A DNA stretch of 64,000 nt from Morinoia aosen. Taxonomy: Eukaryota; Arthropoda; Malacostraca; Amphipoda; Talitridae. The notes beneath the pieces are model-generated. The model worked only from the letters and a program-made list of their open reading frames with translations, did not search any database and had not been told where the DNA came from. The stretch lies in assembly GCA_030386875.1 (NCBI GenBank), contig CM059567.1, forward strand, positions 53,862,020 to 53,926,019, in the 5' to 3' direction. Positions 33,845-46,400 of this stretch are shown here, one piece after another. The translations under genes were made by a program, and so were the position numbers. The first letter of the stretch is position 1. Each line of letters opens with the position of its first letter.

Positions 33845-34100
33845 GAGGAACACACGAAACGCCTCTTGTTCCTTCCAGCCACTAACGCGCTGTCTCTGAA
33901 GGCTTCAATTGCCGTTGCCGTCTCAGCAGATCGTTTTGTACACAGCTACAAAGATATGTGAATCTAACACACTGTCTCTGAAGACTTCAGTCTGCATTAC
34001 CGTCTCAGCAAACACTTTGTACACGTCTACAAAGATATGAGATATGTCTTCAGCTTGCATTTCTCTCTCAGTTGATCGTTTTATACACACCAACAATGAT
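33845..34100. repeat. Three ~75-bp copies of the stop-codon region of the - strand gene
   Basis: The end of the coding sequence (+ strand CTCAGTTGATCGTTTTATAC, holding the codons of YKTIN and the stop) recurs as GTCTCAGCAAACACTTTGTAC and GTCTCAGCAGATCGTTTTGTA, with ACAAAGATATG and CTCTGAAGNCTTCA linkers. Confidence 0.7.
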
Positions 34101-34462
34101 AAGCACGGTAACCATGGTGAGCACTAGCACCGTGATGAGTTTAGCAGCCCGGTTCATGCCGTTATTCTCCTCACTGAACGGGTCCCGCGGCCTCGGCCGG
34201 TCCAGGGAGTTCTGCACGAGGTTGGGGAAAGCGAGGCGTTGGGTGAGGGTGAGACGAGGAGTGGCCTCGGGGATGAGGCCCGTCATCCCTGCAGAGTAGC
34301 TGCCCCTGTGGTATGGGGAAGCCGCGTGGCCGTAGTACTGCCAGCCGACCGTGTACTCGTTTTCATACTCCGGGTCGTACTCCATGCTGATGTAAGGGAT
34401 GGGGGAGCGCGTCAGGGAGCGGAGACTTAGGAGTGAAGGACGTCTCGATTTATTCGACTCAC
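34068..34462 (-). CDS. Terminal exon of the tail-anchored gene: Tyr/Glu cluster and transmembrane anchor
   Basis: The acceptor is TTCTCTGCAG|GTGAGTCG. It encodes ESNKSRRPSLLSLRSLTRS, EYDPEYENEYTVGWQYYG, a linker with RPRPRDPFSEENN, then the hydrophobic KLITVLVLTMVTVLIIVGVY, and stops TGA at 34068-34070 after KTIN. The exon's first bases also match a donor consensus (GTGAGT). The stop region has been duplicated in tandem into the 3'UTR. Confidence 0.82.
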
Positions 34463-37400
34463 CTGCAGAGAATTAAATGAATTACAACTACTGTTTTCTG
34501 TAGTATTTAGTTTGTATTTAGTTTTGTAAGCTGCGGTTAAAATCACTGTTGAATGGGGTAAAGGTGTTTTTTCTCAGCCAAAGAAATACGAGGAGTAAAA
34601 AGTTGATCCCGGTAATTTCATAATTGGAACACAATAGTAACACAGAAATGTGAGCAGTTATTTTTCTAAAACTAACACTGCTTAATTAAAGTACACTAAA
34701 GAATAAAAATATTGAATTAAATACGCAAAATAATTCTGGTACCTTTGAAATATTAGCACACCACACTCTGATGACAAACTTCTGAACGACAGGTAAAAAT
34801 TTCATTTCTTGCGTGTTTATTAATTAATTCCCTATCACATTTCAAATGCAGGAACATCAGCCCTCTTACCAGGCACGGTGAGCCTGGCCTGACTGCCAGC
34901 TTTCTCGGTGGTCGAGTTGGAGCGCGCATGCCGGAAGATGCAGAGCGACCGGCTGGTCTGGACGGGGGAGTGCCGTGACGCTGGCTCGCTCGACTTGAGT
35001 GTGACGGACGTGTCTTGTCTCTGTAGGATGGAGTCTCGGCGGGACTGGTACGTGTCTTGACGGTACAGGGAATGGTTTGATGAGATCCAAGACGGCGCTG
35101 GTGTGAGAGGGGCTTCGTTCAGAGAGAACACCGACTGCGAGGCTCCTTCGTCGTCCAGGTCACTGATCATGCTGTCTGATCTCCATGAGTACTGGAAACG
35201 TTTCGAAGTAAATCAATAAAAGCACGTTACAGAACTTATATCCATAGCATACAGCACCCGCAAATTAGTGGCTGAGTATGTTGCCAAATAGCCATTAGCT
35301 CTTTTTAGGAATATAGATCCTGAAATTTTTGCATTCCCCTAGCTTACCTCAGAAATATCGCTCTTGCCGTGTATGTTGCTAAATAGCAACTAGTTAACTA
35401 GTATATTCCTTCGATAGCGGCTAGCTCTATGTAGGAATATAGATCCTGAAACTATTGCATCCCCCTTGCTCACCTCAGAAATATCGCTCTTGTCGTCAGA
35501 CGTGGACCGCATGGCTGGGTCGAAGCTTCCCTTCCTCCGCACCGGCCTGCTTCCGACCCCCAGACTGTGTGAAGGGCGCAGGAGGCGCGGGTGAGGGGAG
35601 TTGGCAGATAAGATGCTGTTGGGGGAGAGGGTGTTCCCCACGCTGGGGGAGGGGGTCGAGGTGTCTGCACTTCCCCAGCTCGACTGCCAGTCCACACGGC
35701 CCTTCTCCTCCTTCTGTTCCCCGAGTGAAACGAGGGTTTGGTGTGGTACTCATTCGTGAATGAATATGACAGTCTTTGATATTATATTCAGACGAGTGTA
35801 AGTACGACTAGTCTTTGGCTTCCATGGTTTGGTAAGTCTTTGATGTTATATTCATCCGAGTGTAAATATGACAAGTCTTTGGTTTCCAATGCTTGACACG
35901 TCTTTGATTTGATTTTTAGTCAAGTATAAATATGACAAATTTTTGTTTCCTAGGCTGGACAAGTTTTTATCTCGATGTTCATTAGAGTATATATGTAACT
36001 TTTATGTGATGCGTTTAACAAGTTAGACAAGTCTCTAATGTTACATTCATCTGAGTGTAAATAAGACGATCCTTCTTATTTCAGAGTTTAAGAAGTCTTT
36101 GATGGGAATTTTAGTCAAGTATCAATATGACAGACATTTTTTGTTTCCTAGGCGGGTCAAATCTTTCTTCCAATATTCATTCAAGAATAAATGTGCCTTT
36201 TTTCCCAGGTCTGACAAGTCGTCGATGAGATATTCATTCATGTAAAAAGTGTTTTCGCCTTTCTGTTTCTAAAGAAAGAATAGTTTTTGATGCTACATAA
36301 GTCGTGCAAAAATGTAAGAAGCCTTTCTGTTCTACTCATAAGAAAATTCATTTAGATAACATTCATCAGCGTGAAAAATTATCAAAACTTGTAACTGTTT
36401 TTTTGGTGGGAGGAGGGGGGAGGGGGGAAGGGGGGGAGGGGGGGATGTTCGTAGGTTTAGTAGGTTTTTAGGGTTTAGGTTTAGTAGGTTTTTCGTAACC
36501 GTTTATAAATTTTGCATTATTTCTCCATCCTTCAAACTGAATTCTGAATGAGAGTACACAATTGATAATGTGCAGAAACTACTCTGCATTCTTTCAGTTC
36601 GTTTTAATTTTAAATATTGTTGAATTTTGGTTAAATATTAATTCATGTAATCCCTTTTTTATTAATATCTCAGTTTTATAAATACTCTCTCATGGAGAAA
36701 TTAATGTCTTGTAAAACACCATCTTTCTCTTTAATTGTATGAGGTAATATCATGCTGAACAACATCTTTTTCTATAATTGTAGGAAGTAATATCGTGATA
36801 AACCAGATCTTTTTCTCTAATTAAAGGAAGTAACATCGTGCTAAACAATATATTTCTCTCGATTGCCGCTAATTTAAATAAAATATAACCTCATATGGAA
36901 TCCCCCACTGTACTTCCCAAGCCCAGAACCCCCAACAAGAAGGTATAAGTCAGGGCAAACAATTTTCTTACATCACATCTGACAATTGGTGGAACTCCGT
37001 AAGGATGGGAGAGCAACGATGTTTATGGTGTTCTTTATGTGCAACATGGCTGGTGGTAAAACTTCAATAAGGTTTCTGAGAAATTCATCACTGTTTGTAA
37101 TTCTTGCTTGCTCGCTATATTTTCTACCTCAAAAGCGACGCAGAAAGAAGGCGACAAAGCAATACGTCACCAACGACGAAAAGAAATGTATCGTTGGTTC
37201 GATTGTCGATGAGTTATCGGAAATCGGGAAGTTGTGGTCATGAATGCTTGTATAATTTTCGCTTTTAACTAGAGGAGCATTTCTTTAAATTCTAAAATTT
37301 CCTGTTATGCGTTACCAAAATAAGACAAAAAACTCACCTTAGAGACAGTAGAGGGTTTTATTTCAGTACTTTCTTGATGCGCATATAAGTTAGTCAAAAG

Positions 37401-40400
37401 AAATAAATAATCAATGTGTTTGAAATTTTTTACAGTTGTGATTGGTATCAACCAAATTTAACGAATTTCTGAAACATTCTAAGGGGACACTGAGTTACGA
37501 CAGAATTCGATAGTAGTAGACTAATTGATCAAATAAATTAAATTAACTAGATCATCACAAAATTTGCTGGGAATTTCAAAGTCCACAAAAAATTTTTAGT
37601 GTCTTGCACCAATATATGAAATATTTAAGGACATTGGCTACTCTACGTTCGTAAAGCGTAAACAAAAAAATTCTCAAGCGATAAAACTAAAACAACAGTT
37701 ATTGTACAAACTCCAAAACAAGTCATGGTAAGGTTGAGCAATCGTTTATAGTGGGTTGAAGAAAAATATTATCCAAAGTGCATACTCTAAAACATATCGT
37801 GGCAGAGTTGAGCTATTGCTTATAGCGTACTTAAGGAAAACATAAGGAAACCAATGCGCAAACCTCAAGACATATCGCACAAACCAAAGCACTAACTTCG
37901 AAACATAGCGTTGCCGAGTTGAGCTATCGCTTATATTGTTAGGGAAAAAGAAAGGGAACCAATGCACATACTTTAAACATCGTTGAGCTATCGCTTATGT
38001 CGTTGGGACCAATGCACAAACTTTAAACATCGTTGAGCTATCGCTTATGTCGTTGGGACCAATGCACAAACTTTAACACATCGTTGGGCTATCGCTTATA
38101 TCGTTGGAACCAATGCACAAACTTTAACACATCGTTGGGTTATCGCTTATATCGTTGGAACCAATGCACAAACTTTAACATATCGTTGGGCTATCGCTTA
38201 TATCGTTAGAACCAATGCACAAAGTTTAACACATCGTTGGACTATCGCTTATATCGTTGGAACCAATGTACAAACTTCAACACATCGTTGGACTATCGCT
38301 TATATCGTTGGAACCAATGTACAAACTTCAACACATCGTTGGGCTCTCGCTTATATCGTTGGAACCAATGTACAAACTTCAACACATCGTTGGGCTCTCG
38401 CTTATATCGTTGGAACCAATGTACAAACTTCAACACATCGTTGGGCTCTCGCTTATATCGTTGGAACCAATGCACAAACTTCAACACATCGTTGGGCTCT
38501 CGCTTATATCGTTGGAACCAATGTACAAACTTCAACACATCGTTGGGCTCTCGCTTATATCGTTGGAACCAATGCACAAACTTCAACACATCGTTGGGCT
38601 CTCGCTTATATCGTTGGAACCAATGTACAAACTTCAACACATCGTTGGGCTCTCGCTTATATCGTTGGAACCAATGTACAAACTTCAACACATCGTTGGG
38701 CTCTCGCTTATATCGTTGGAACCAATGTACAAACTTCAACACATCGTTGGGCTCTCGCTTATATCGTTGGAACCAATGCACAAACTTCAACACATCGTTG
38801 GGTTATCGCTTATATCGTTGGAACCAATGCACAAACTTCAAAACCTATCGTGGCTGATCTGGGCTATCGCTTTTATCGTATTTCCACTTGAGACAAAATC
38901 CTCAATTTGAGCAGCTTGCAGACCGACGACGCGAGGGGATGGAAAGAAAACAAGCTCCCTCGCTTACCTTGGCGGCATGCTCTGCTGAGGCTTCAGCGTC
39001 GTCCATGACCGCATCCTGCCTGCCCAGCTCAGCTCTTCTGCTGCCCTGCAACACCGACTTCTCAGCTCTTACACTACTCGATTTAACAAGAAATGAATCG
39101 CTAATTGTTCTCAGGGCTAAGGGTTTTTACAAACTCAAGGCAAAGTTATTTTTAAAAACGAGGGAATCATTTATGTGATCAATGTCGGGGGATTTTTAGA
39201 ATCAAGGCTAAGAGGTTTTAGAGTCAAGGTTTAAGTGATTTTCATAAATATGAGGCGTTTGCCAAATTTTGTTTAGTGTTTGATGTGATTACACTACGTG
39301 CGAAAAGTGCCTAATTTTGCCTTTGAATTGGTCTCGTTGGTTGAAATTTACATGCCATTTTCAATAATCAAATTGGAAGCTAGATCGTTCGTGCTCAGAA
39401 ATTATTTTTTTACACAATTTATTTTACATATTTTTTTGTTTGCATTCGATTACAAATTTTGTACGCGTGGGTACTGCTCGTTACACAACAGTAGTACATA
39501 ACACAGGCGTTAAAGTTTGCGAAGCTTTGAAGATAATTGTTTGTCTTCCAATGTGCGGTGCTCAGATAATTTTTGTCTTCCAATGTGCGGTGCTCAGATA
39601 ATTTTTGTCTTCCAATATGCGGTGTTCAGCTAATTTTTTTGTTTGTCTTCCAATGTACGGTGCTCTGACAATTTTTGTCTTCCAATATGCGGTGTTCAGC
39701 TAATTTTTTTTGTTTGTCTTCCAGTATGCGGTGCTCAGATAATTTTTGTCTTCCAATATGCGGTGTTCAGTTAATTTTTTGTTGGTCTTCCAATGTGCGG
39801 TGCTCAGATAATTTTTTGTCTTCCAATATGCGGTGTTCAGATAATTTTTTCCTATATTCGGTCTTCAGATAATTTTTGTCTTCCAACATGCGGTGTTCAG
39901 CTAAAGCTTTAAAAGGTAAAAATCAATGACATATGTCCTAAGGCAGTACAAGCAATGTTGGAAAGATTCTATCAAAAGTCTTTGGATAATAGAATTAAAT
40001 AGAATGGACAACGCACCAAAATAACTGAAAAACGATTCCGGATCAAGAATTACGGTTTCATTAAATGAATAAGAATGTAAGACTGTTGCTATCAAAGTCA
40101 AGTTTAGTGTTACAGACTGAAATGCTTCCTATGAAGCTTGGCATTTGAGTTTCTTTTCATAAGTTCATTCCTACAAAATTGCACACTGTCACGAAATTTC
40201 ATTTCATATCAAATTTTATGAAAATTCCAAAAATTCATTCAAGCATCTTGTGTTATCAACGAAAAATGAACGCGAGGGAGCGTAAGGCAGCAGATTTCCC
40301 CTGGAACAATTTAAAAAAATTAGGAAATACAAAATAGAATAACATATTTATGTAAAAAAGGTATCATGAACCGCTGAATTATCATTGTATCTATGATGTA

Positions 40401-43400
40401 AGCTCAAGGATGAAGTGTATTTAAAAGTTGTGAATTCTCTCTAAAATATACAGTGTATTTTAACAGTTCTGAATTCTCTGTAAAATATACAGTGTATTCA
40501 ACAGTTGTGAATTCTGTGTAAAATATATAGTGTATTTTAACAGTTGTGAATTCTCTGTAAAATATACAGTGTATTTAACAGTTGCGAATTCTCTCTAAAA
40601 TATACAGTGTATATAACAGTTGTGAATTCTCCGTAAAATATACAGTGTATACAACAGTTGTGAATTCTCTCTAAAATATACAGTGTATATAACAGTTGTG
40701 AATTCTCTGTAAAATATACAGTGTATACAACAGTTGTGAATTCTCTGTAAAATATACAGTGTATATAACAGTTGTGAATTCTCCGTGAAATATACAGTGT
40801 ATATAACAGTTGCGAATTCTCTGTAAAATATACAGTGTATATAACAGTCGTGAATTCTCGGTAAAATATACAGTGTATTTAACAGTTGCGAATTCTCTCT
40901 AAAATATACAGAAACTTACTTGTGCCCGCGTTTATTTGACAAGGGTTGAGCCAGCGGCAACATGAGTAATTAGTTCATTTACACGTAGACTTAATTAATT
41001 CCTGCTTTGTGAGCCTGCTCAGCTTATTGGAGGCCCTGGGTAGCTGGCTCGTTTTGTAGGATATCAAGGACGTTTGTTTGTTTACGAAGTAAACTAGAGA
41101 TATGGGGATAGCCTCATCTAAATTACGTCCTATTTAAGACACCAGAGGATGCAATTTGCCAGCAATGATCAATGGCTCGTACTTTTCCTTTGCACTCACT
41201 TTCAACCAGCTCTTAATTTCGGAATTCACTGAAAGTAACTGAACTACCCAACCTATTTTTCTAAGGCTTAAAACCATATGAAAGCTATTGCCTATAACGT
41301 AGCTCACAGAACACCCAGCCTGGATGTACGCGTACGTTTCCTAAGGCTGTGAAGGCCGTTCAGAAGATGTCACAACACATGGGGGCATAAGTACGCTCCA
41401 CCGAGGGCTCTTATTAGAATATAATGCCAGGAAATGAGGCAGGTTTTAGCGGCTCACAAACTATTATCTTTGCCGAGTTGTAAAGAATTCTAATTAGAAT
41501 TGGAATTCTTTGTCGATTATAATCGATAAAATGACTCTCGAACGCACGATACAGCACGTTTCAGTTAAAAATTTCCTTCCTCATCGGGAGTTTTTCGCTG
41601 TCAGAAATACGATGAAATGATCGAAGAGTTGGATAAATTTCTAAGAAAGCACAAGCAAACCTCGTGCTACCTCAAAACATTCAAGGGTGAAGCTTCTTGA
41701 TGCCCTCGGCCGTACAGTTACGAGAAAAGCGCTCTGCTACTAAAAGGATTTATTCACTACGTACGGAGCGAATATACTGATTTACGATTTATTAATTTGA
41801 ATCATACGGAGCTAGTTTCTGATTTATTAACGACTAATGTGCCGCTGATAAAGCTCGCCGTAGCTCCGTGGCAGAATGACAAGACAGCGTAGCACCGCAT
41901 TTGTCAGTTTGCCGAGTTTTTTTTCCTTTTTCGTTCGATGTCAATAAGCAATGCATCATTAGCCGTTTTGATAGGGAAGTACAGTAGCCAAAGATGGTAT
42001 TTTCGAGCTTATCGTTCTCATTAGTATATCCAAACATGAGATCCATAATCTTCATCTCCCTATTGCTCATATACAAGTTTTTTAGCTCGCACGAGGAATT
42101 GATTCTTCAAGAGAGAATCCGTCGCCAAGTTAACATTCTCCTCTTAACTGGATAAATTTAGTTCAAAAGGATAATCTGTCTGAATGTACTAGCGTAAAAA
42201 ATGACATTGGGCTAAAGCAGCGTACTTCTACCCTATAAGAGGATATGCTTTCAGACAAGCTTTGGAACTTATCATAGCGTAGCACAACATTTTCCGTACA
42301 AACAGTCTCGATAGCTAACTCCAAAACTGACAGAACCTCAGGATAAATTAATAGGGCGCGGGAAAAAATGCTAAAATATACATATATGTGGTAATAAATT
42401 AGTTCATGTTTCGGGCAGAGTCCCATAACCGCCTTCGCACGTCCTTGAGAAAAACTTACATAACTTCAAAAGAAACGCAAGAAGTTCGAGCCAACTTATC
42501 GAGTACCACGTTCCTCAAAGCCTTTTTTCGAAATTATTTTTTCTTGAGATTTTGTATGCGATGCAAATTCTGCCGTGGTCCGTTAAGCAAAAACCCTTAA
42601 AGAAGCACGATTATTTATTTTAGCTACTAGATTTTAGCGAGCTCGCATTTTCGCGATTTTTACGCCCGTGTGGCCTTACAACATTGTCTTCATGCTGGCA
42701 CTTGGAAAGTAAGAGCAAATTATTGTTAGCCGATGAAAATCTGAGTTTTACAACGAACAGAAATACATTTTTAAAAACATCCTTGTTCTGTATCTCGCAA
42801 GACCACGAAAAAATATAATGCATTGTGATTCAGTAACTTCTGTGGGACCACGATTCTTTCCCAAATATTAAGTTCTGACTTTAGTAGCTCTTAGGAACAG
42901 GATCTTTCGGTGAATTTATTTCATTTAAATGAATTCAAACCTACTGAACAAATTCACCACCGTCAAATTGAGACAGGAAATAAGTTCTTTATCCCATTGC
43001 ATCATGATATAACTTTCAACACGAATGGGATTGCATTGGCCAACTTATCGGGTCTGTCCCCATCGTTTTACTGCAAATCGAGAGAACTGCCAATAAGGCT
43101 ATCGGCTTCTGGATGTATCACGCAGTGTACGAGCGACTTATTATTCCTCTCGGTCACTAGTGGTAGCTGATGATATATAGTGAAGCTTCATCCCTGCTGC
43201 TGATTGGACACTTCACTCTTAAGTTACAGTGGCAGATGGTAGAGTTGCACGCGGTAAAGTAGCAGAGGGTAAAATGCTGGCAGCCAATAAAGTGTCTGAC
43301 TGTAAAATGGCACGGTGGTCGACAGGAAAGTGCGGACGGTTGAACAGCTGTAGTCTGTGAAGTGGCCATCGGTAATGCGGCGGATGGTTTATTGCCAGAC

Positions 43401-46400
43401 GGTTTAGTGGCAGGTAGATAATTAGGGACATGCGTATAAGGAAAATACCCTTGATAAACCAATTTCACAAATATTTTAGGGTACTGATTTCTACCCTTAA
43501 AGTCCCTAACAAAAATCTGTACACAAAATGGTATAATGAGAAAGGAACAACGAGAAGTTGTAAACGTTTTTCAATATTTTAACTTCAGCCTGTTTGACTA
43601 GCAATCATATTATTTAATTATTAAAATAAGATTGTGCAGTATCGTACAATCAAGCCACATGTAACTACCGCCTGGAAATGAGTAACACATTTTCATTGCT
43701 GGAAGTGAAAGAAAGATAAACTCAGCACATGGCCTGTTTTGTGAGAAAATACACTCATCTCGACCCGAGTAAGGATGCAGCATCTCGAGCAACTCTCCAA
43801 TGCCGTGCAATTAGCTCACCTTTATGCCCATTGTTCCGACCTGTACATTGTGCTCATGCTTTTTGTTCCGACCTGTACATTGTGCTCATGCTTTTTGTTC
43901 CGACCTGTACATTGTGCTTATGCTCTTTGTTCTGACCTGTACATTGTGTTCATGCTTTTTGTTCTGACCTGTACATTGGGCTCATGCTCTTTGTTGTGAC
44001 CTGTTCATTGAGCTCATGCTTTTTGTTTTTACCTGTACGTTGTATTCATGCTCATTGTTAGGACCTAACGTTGAAGTCATGCTTTTGTCCTGACCTGTAA
44101 ATTGTAGTTATATCCTTTGTTCTAACTTGAATATTGTAGTTATATCCTTTGTTCCAACCTTTAGGTTATGGTTATGTCCGCTGTTCTGACCTGCACATTA
44201 AGGCGGTCCTGGTGGGTGAGCTTTGGGCGGGGGCTGAGCAGGTGGTTGTAGGACAGCGGCCAGGTGGGCTGCTTCCCCACAGGGCTTTTGACGCCTTCTG
44301 AACCTCCTGGAACATCCACCAGCTCAACATTCTATGTTATGGTTGCGACTTGTACATACAGAACAACCTTGATCATCCTACAATTCAACACTTTGCGTTA
44401 CAGTGGCGACTTGCATCTTCAGGACCACCTGAAACATCCGCCAACTCAACACTTTGCGTTACAGCTGTGACTCATATCTTCAGAACCGCCTGGAACGTCC
44501 TGCAAACATCATGCAACTCGACACTTTGCGTTATGGTTGTGACTTGTATTTCCTCCACCACCTGAATTATCTTACAACTCAACATTTTGCGTTACAGTTG
44601 CGACTCGTATATCTTGACCCTTCAAAGTCAGCATTTTTGTACTCGTTTTACCGTCATTATAACCACCGTCATTTGACTGGCGCTGGCATCAGCTAGGGGT
44701 CTCTGACATCAAAGGGAGGAAAGAAATGCCACTCGGCAGTGAGCTTCAAAGAAGATTTGAAGGAAGAAAATGGAGAAAAATACAGTGCATTATGGCTATT
44801 TTTAAAAACGAACCGTTAGGTCCTCTGCGGTGTTAAAATGTTAACCGGCGGATAGTGAGTAAAAATTTACACCCGAAACACTGTTGAACTTAAAAATAAG
44901 ATTGTAAGTTAGTTTAAGCTTTCCTAATCATAACAGAGATGTTCCAAAGAGAGGAACGTTAAACTTAAAACAATGCCGTCATGGTTTCGACGCGAACCTT
45001 ATATTTTAATTCATATGATGTAAATTTTAATGAATTATAAGTGGATGAAAATGATGTAAGGATTGCTTGGCAAGTTGAAGCCTTCATTGATGTTGTTTTG
45101 CAATAGTTACATTAAGCCGGACGCGATTTATTCAAGTATTTGAAATCTTAATTTTAAATATATTTTATCTCTTAGTACTAAATAGAAGTCAAGGGACTTT
45201 TAAATGACTGCACTATATTAGAAAAGTCTCCTAAAAATTTCTATTTAAGCTCTCGTCCGCGGAATAGAGCACCACTAAATTTTTAGTAACCTAAAACATC
45301 AAGAAGATTTGTACACATGACGTTCAAGGTTTATAAAAGGTGCTTTAGTGCCCTCTTACGTCACAATTTTTATATTCCGAAACTCTCACGAGTTTTTAAA
45401 ATTAAGTAAAGAATAAATTTTTATATCTTTAACTTGATTATCCAGTAACCTCACTTTTAAAATTACATGATCACTCAGGATTTTAGCGAAAAATTCAAGC
45501 TGAAATTTTCACGATTCATGTCAACTTCGATGCTAGGCAGAGTCGAATATTTTGTCATGAATTTGAAGGAACTGTATCGTAAAAGAGTTCATTAAGCCAT
45601 GACTTGAATTAATTAGTAGCTGGCAAGAAGCAAAACATGAAAGAGTTAGGAAACGATTTAAGTCTAAATTGAAGTACATACCAACTTAACTCATCGCATC
45701 AGTCTTGCAAGGACAGTGATTGGCATGGTGAATATTCATCTTGCATTAATACAGGATTATATTTCACGTAAATAGTTCACATGGAGAACAAAAAATACTA
45801 TCAACAGGTAAGCACTGAGTTTCGAAAAGTTAGAAAGATGTTACAGAAAATAAATATTGTGAATTCAACATGCATGTGAGAAAACTCGTTGAAACGAATT
45901 TAGATTTCAGCTCCTGTATGATGCTGATAACTTAATTACCAACATACATATCATTGAAAAAAACGAACTAACAGAACTGGAACAGAAGAATTCAGGTTTT
46001 ACACCTGGTTTACAAACTCTGAGCCTATGAACAAAGCTTGATCGATGTAGGCCAACCTCATTTTGATATTGGTGCTTTACTGAAGGCAAAAATCAGTTAA
46101 CCTGAAAAAAATCAGCACTAACTTTATCAAGAGATCGTGATATTCTTTGGATTACTCAAGATTTCCTGCCAAAAATCACTCTAAAAGAGAATTTCCAACT
46201 GCACAGAAATTTCCACGGTCTTCATTTTATTCCCTTTTTAATATTGCCTTTTTTTAATTATTTCAATCTAGAGTTAATGCGATATTTGGATCAGGAAACG
46301 CTCAACCCCTCCTCATACGAAAAATTTGCTTCTTGATTAAGCTTTATGATTAAAGCTCACGAGAGACGCAGGCAACTTAACTGCAGTAACTTTGCAAACA

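Larger units (their letters stand above)
25433..34067. other. Region between the convergent genes
   Basis: The 3' ends of both genes meet here. The DUOXA 3'UTR probably runs to the AATAAA near 25853. The remainder contains a MITE (26868-27095), a long foldback element (31106-31365), a ~75-bp triplicate (32275-32475) and a tandem copy of the other gene's stop region (33845-34100). I see no recognisable gene in 25900-26860, 27100-31100 or 31400-33840; the short open frames there look random. Confidence 0.6.

Noticed and set aside
38237-38910. Open frames of 206, 217 and 166 codons with 17-residue repeats on both strands
   Set aside because: They come from the 51-bp tandem repeat, lie in an intron and have no splice or start support.
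43726-43850. Possible 21-nt - strand micro-exon between ACAG|GTCGGAAC and AAAG|GTGAGC
   Set aside because: The acceptor-like site is simply a unit of the decoy-donor array; no independent support.
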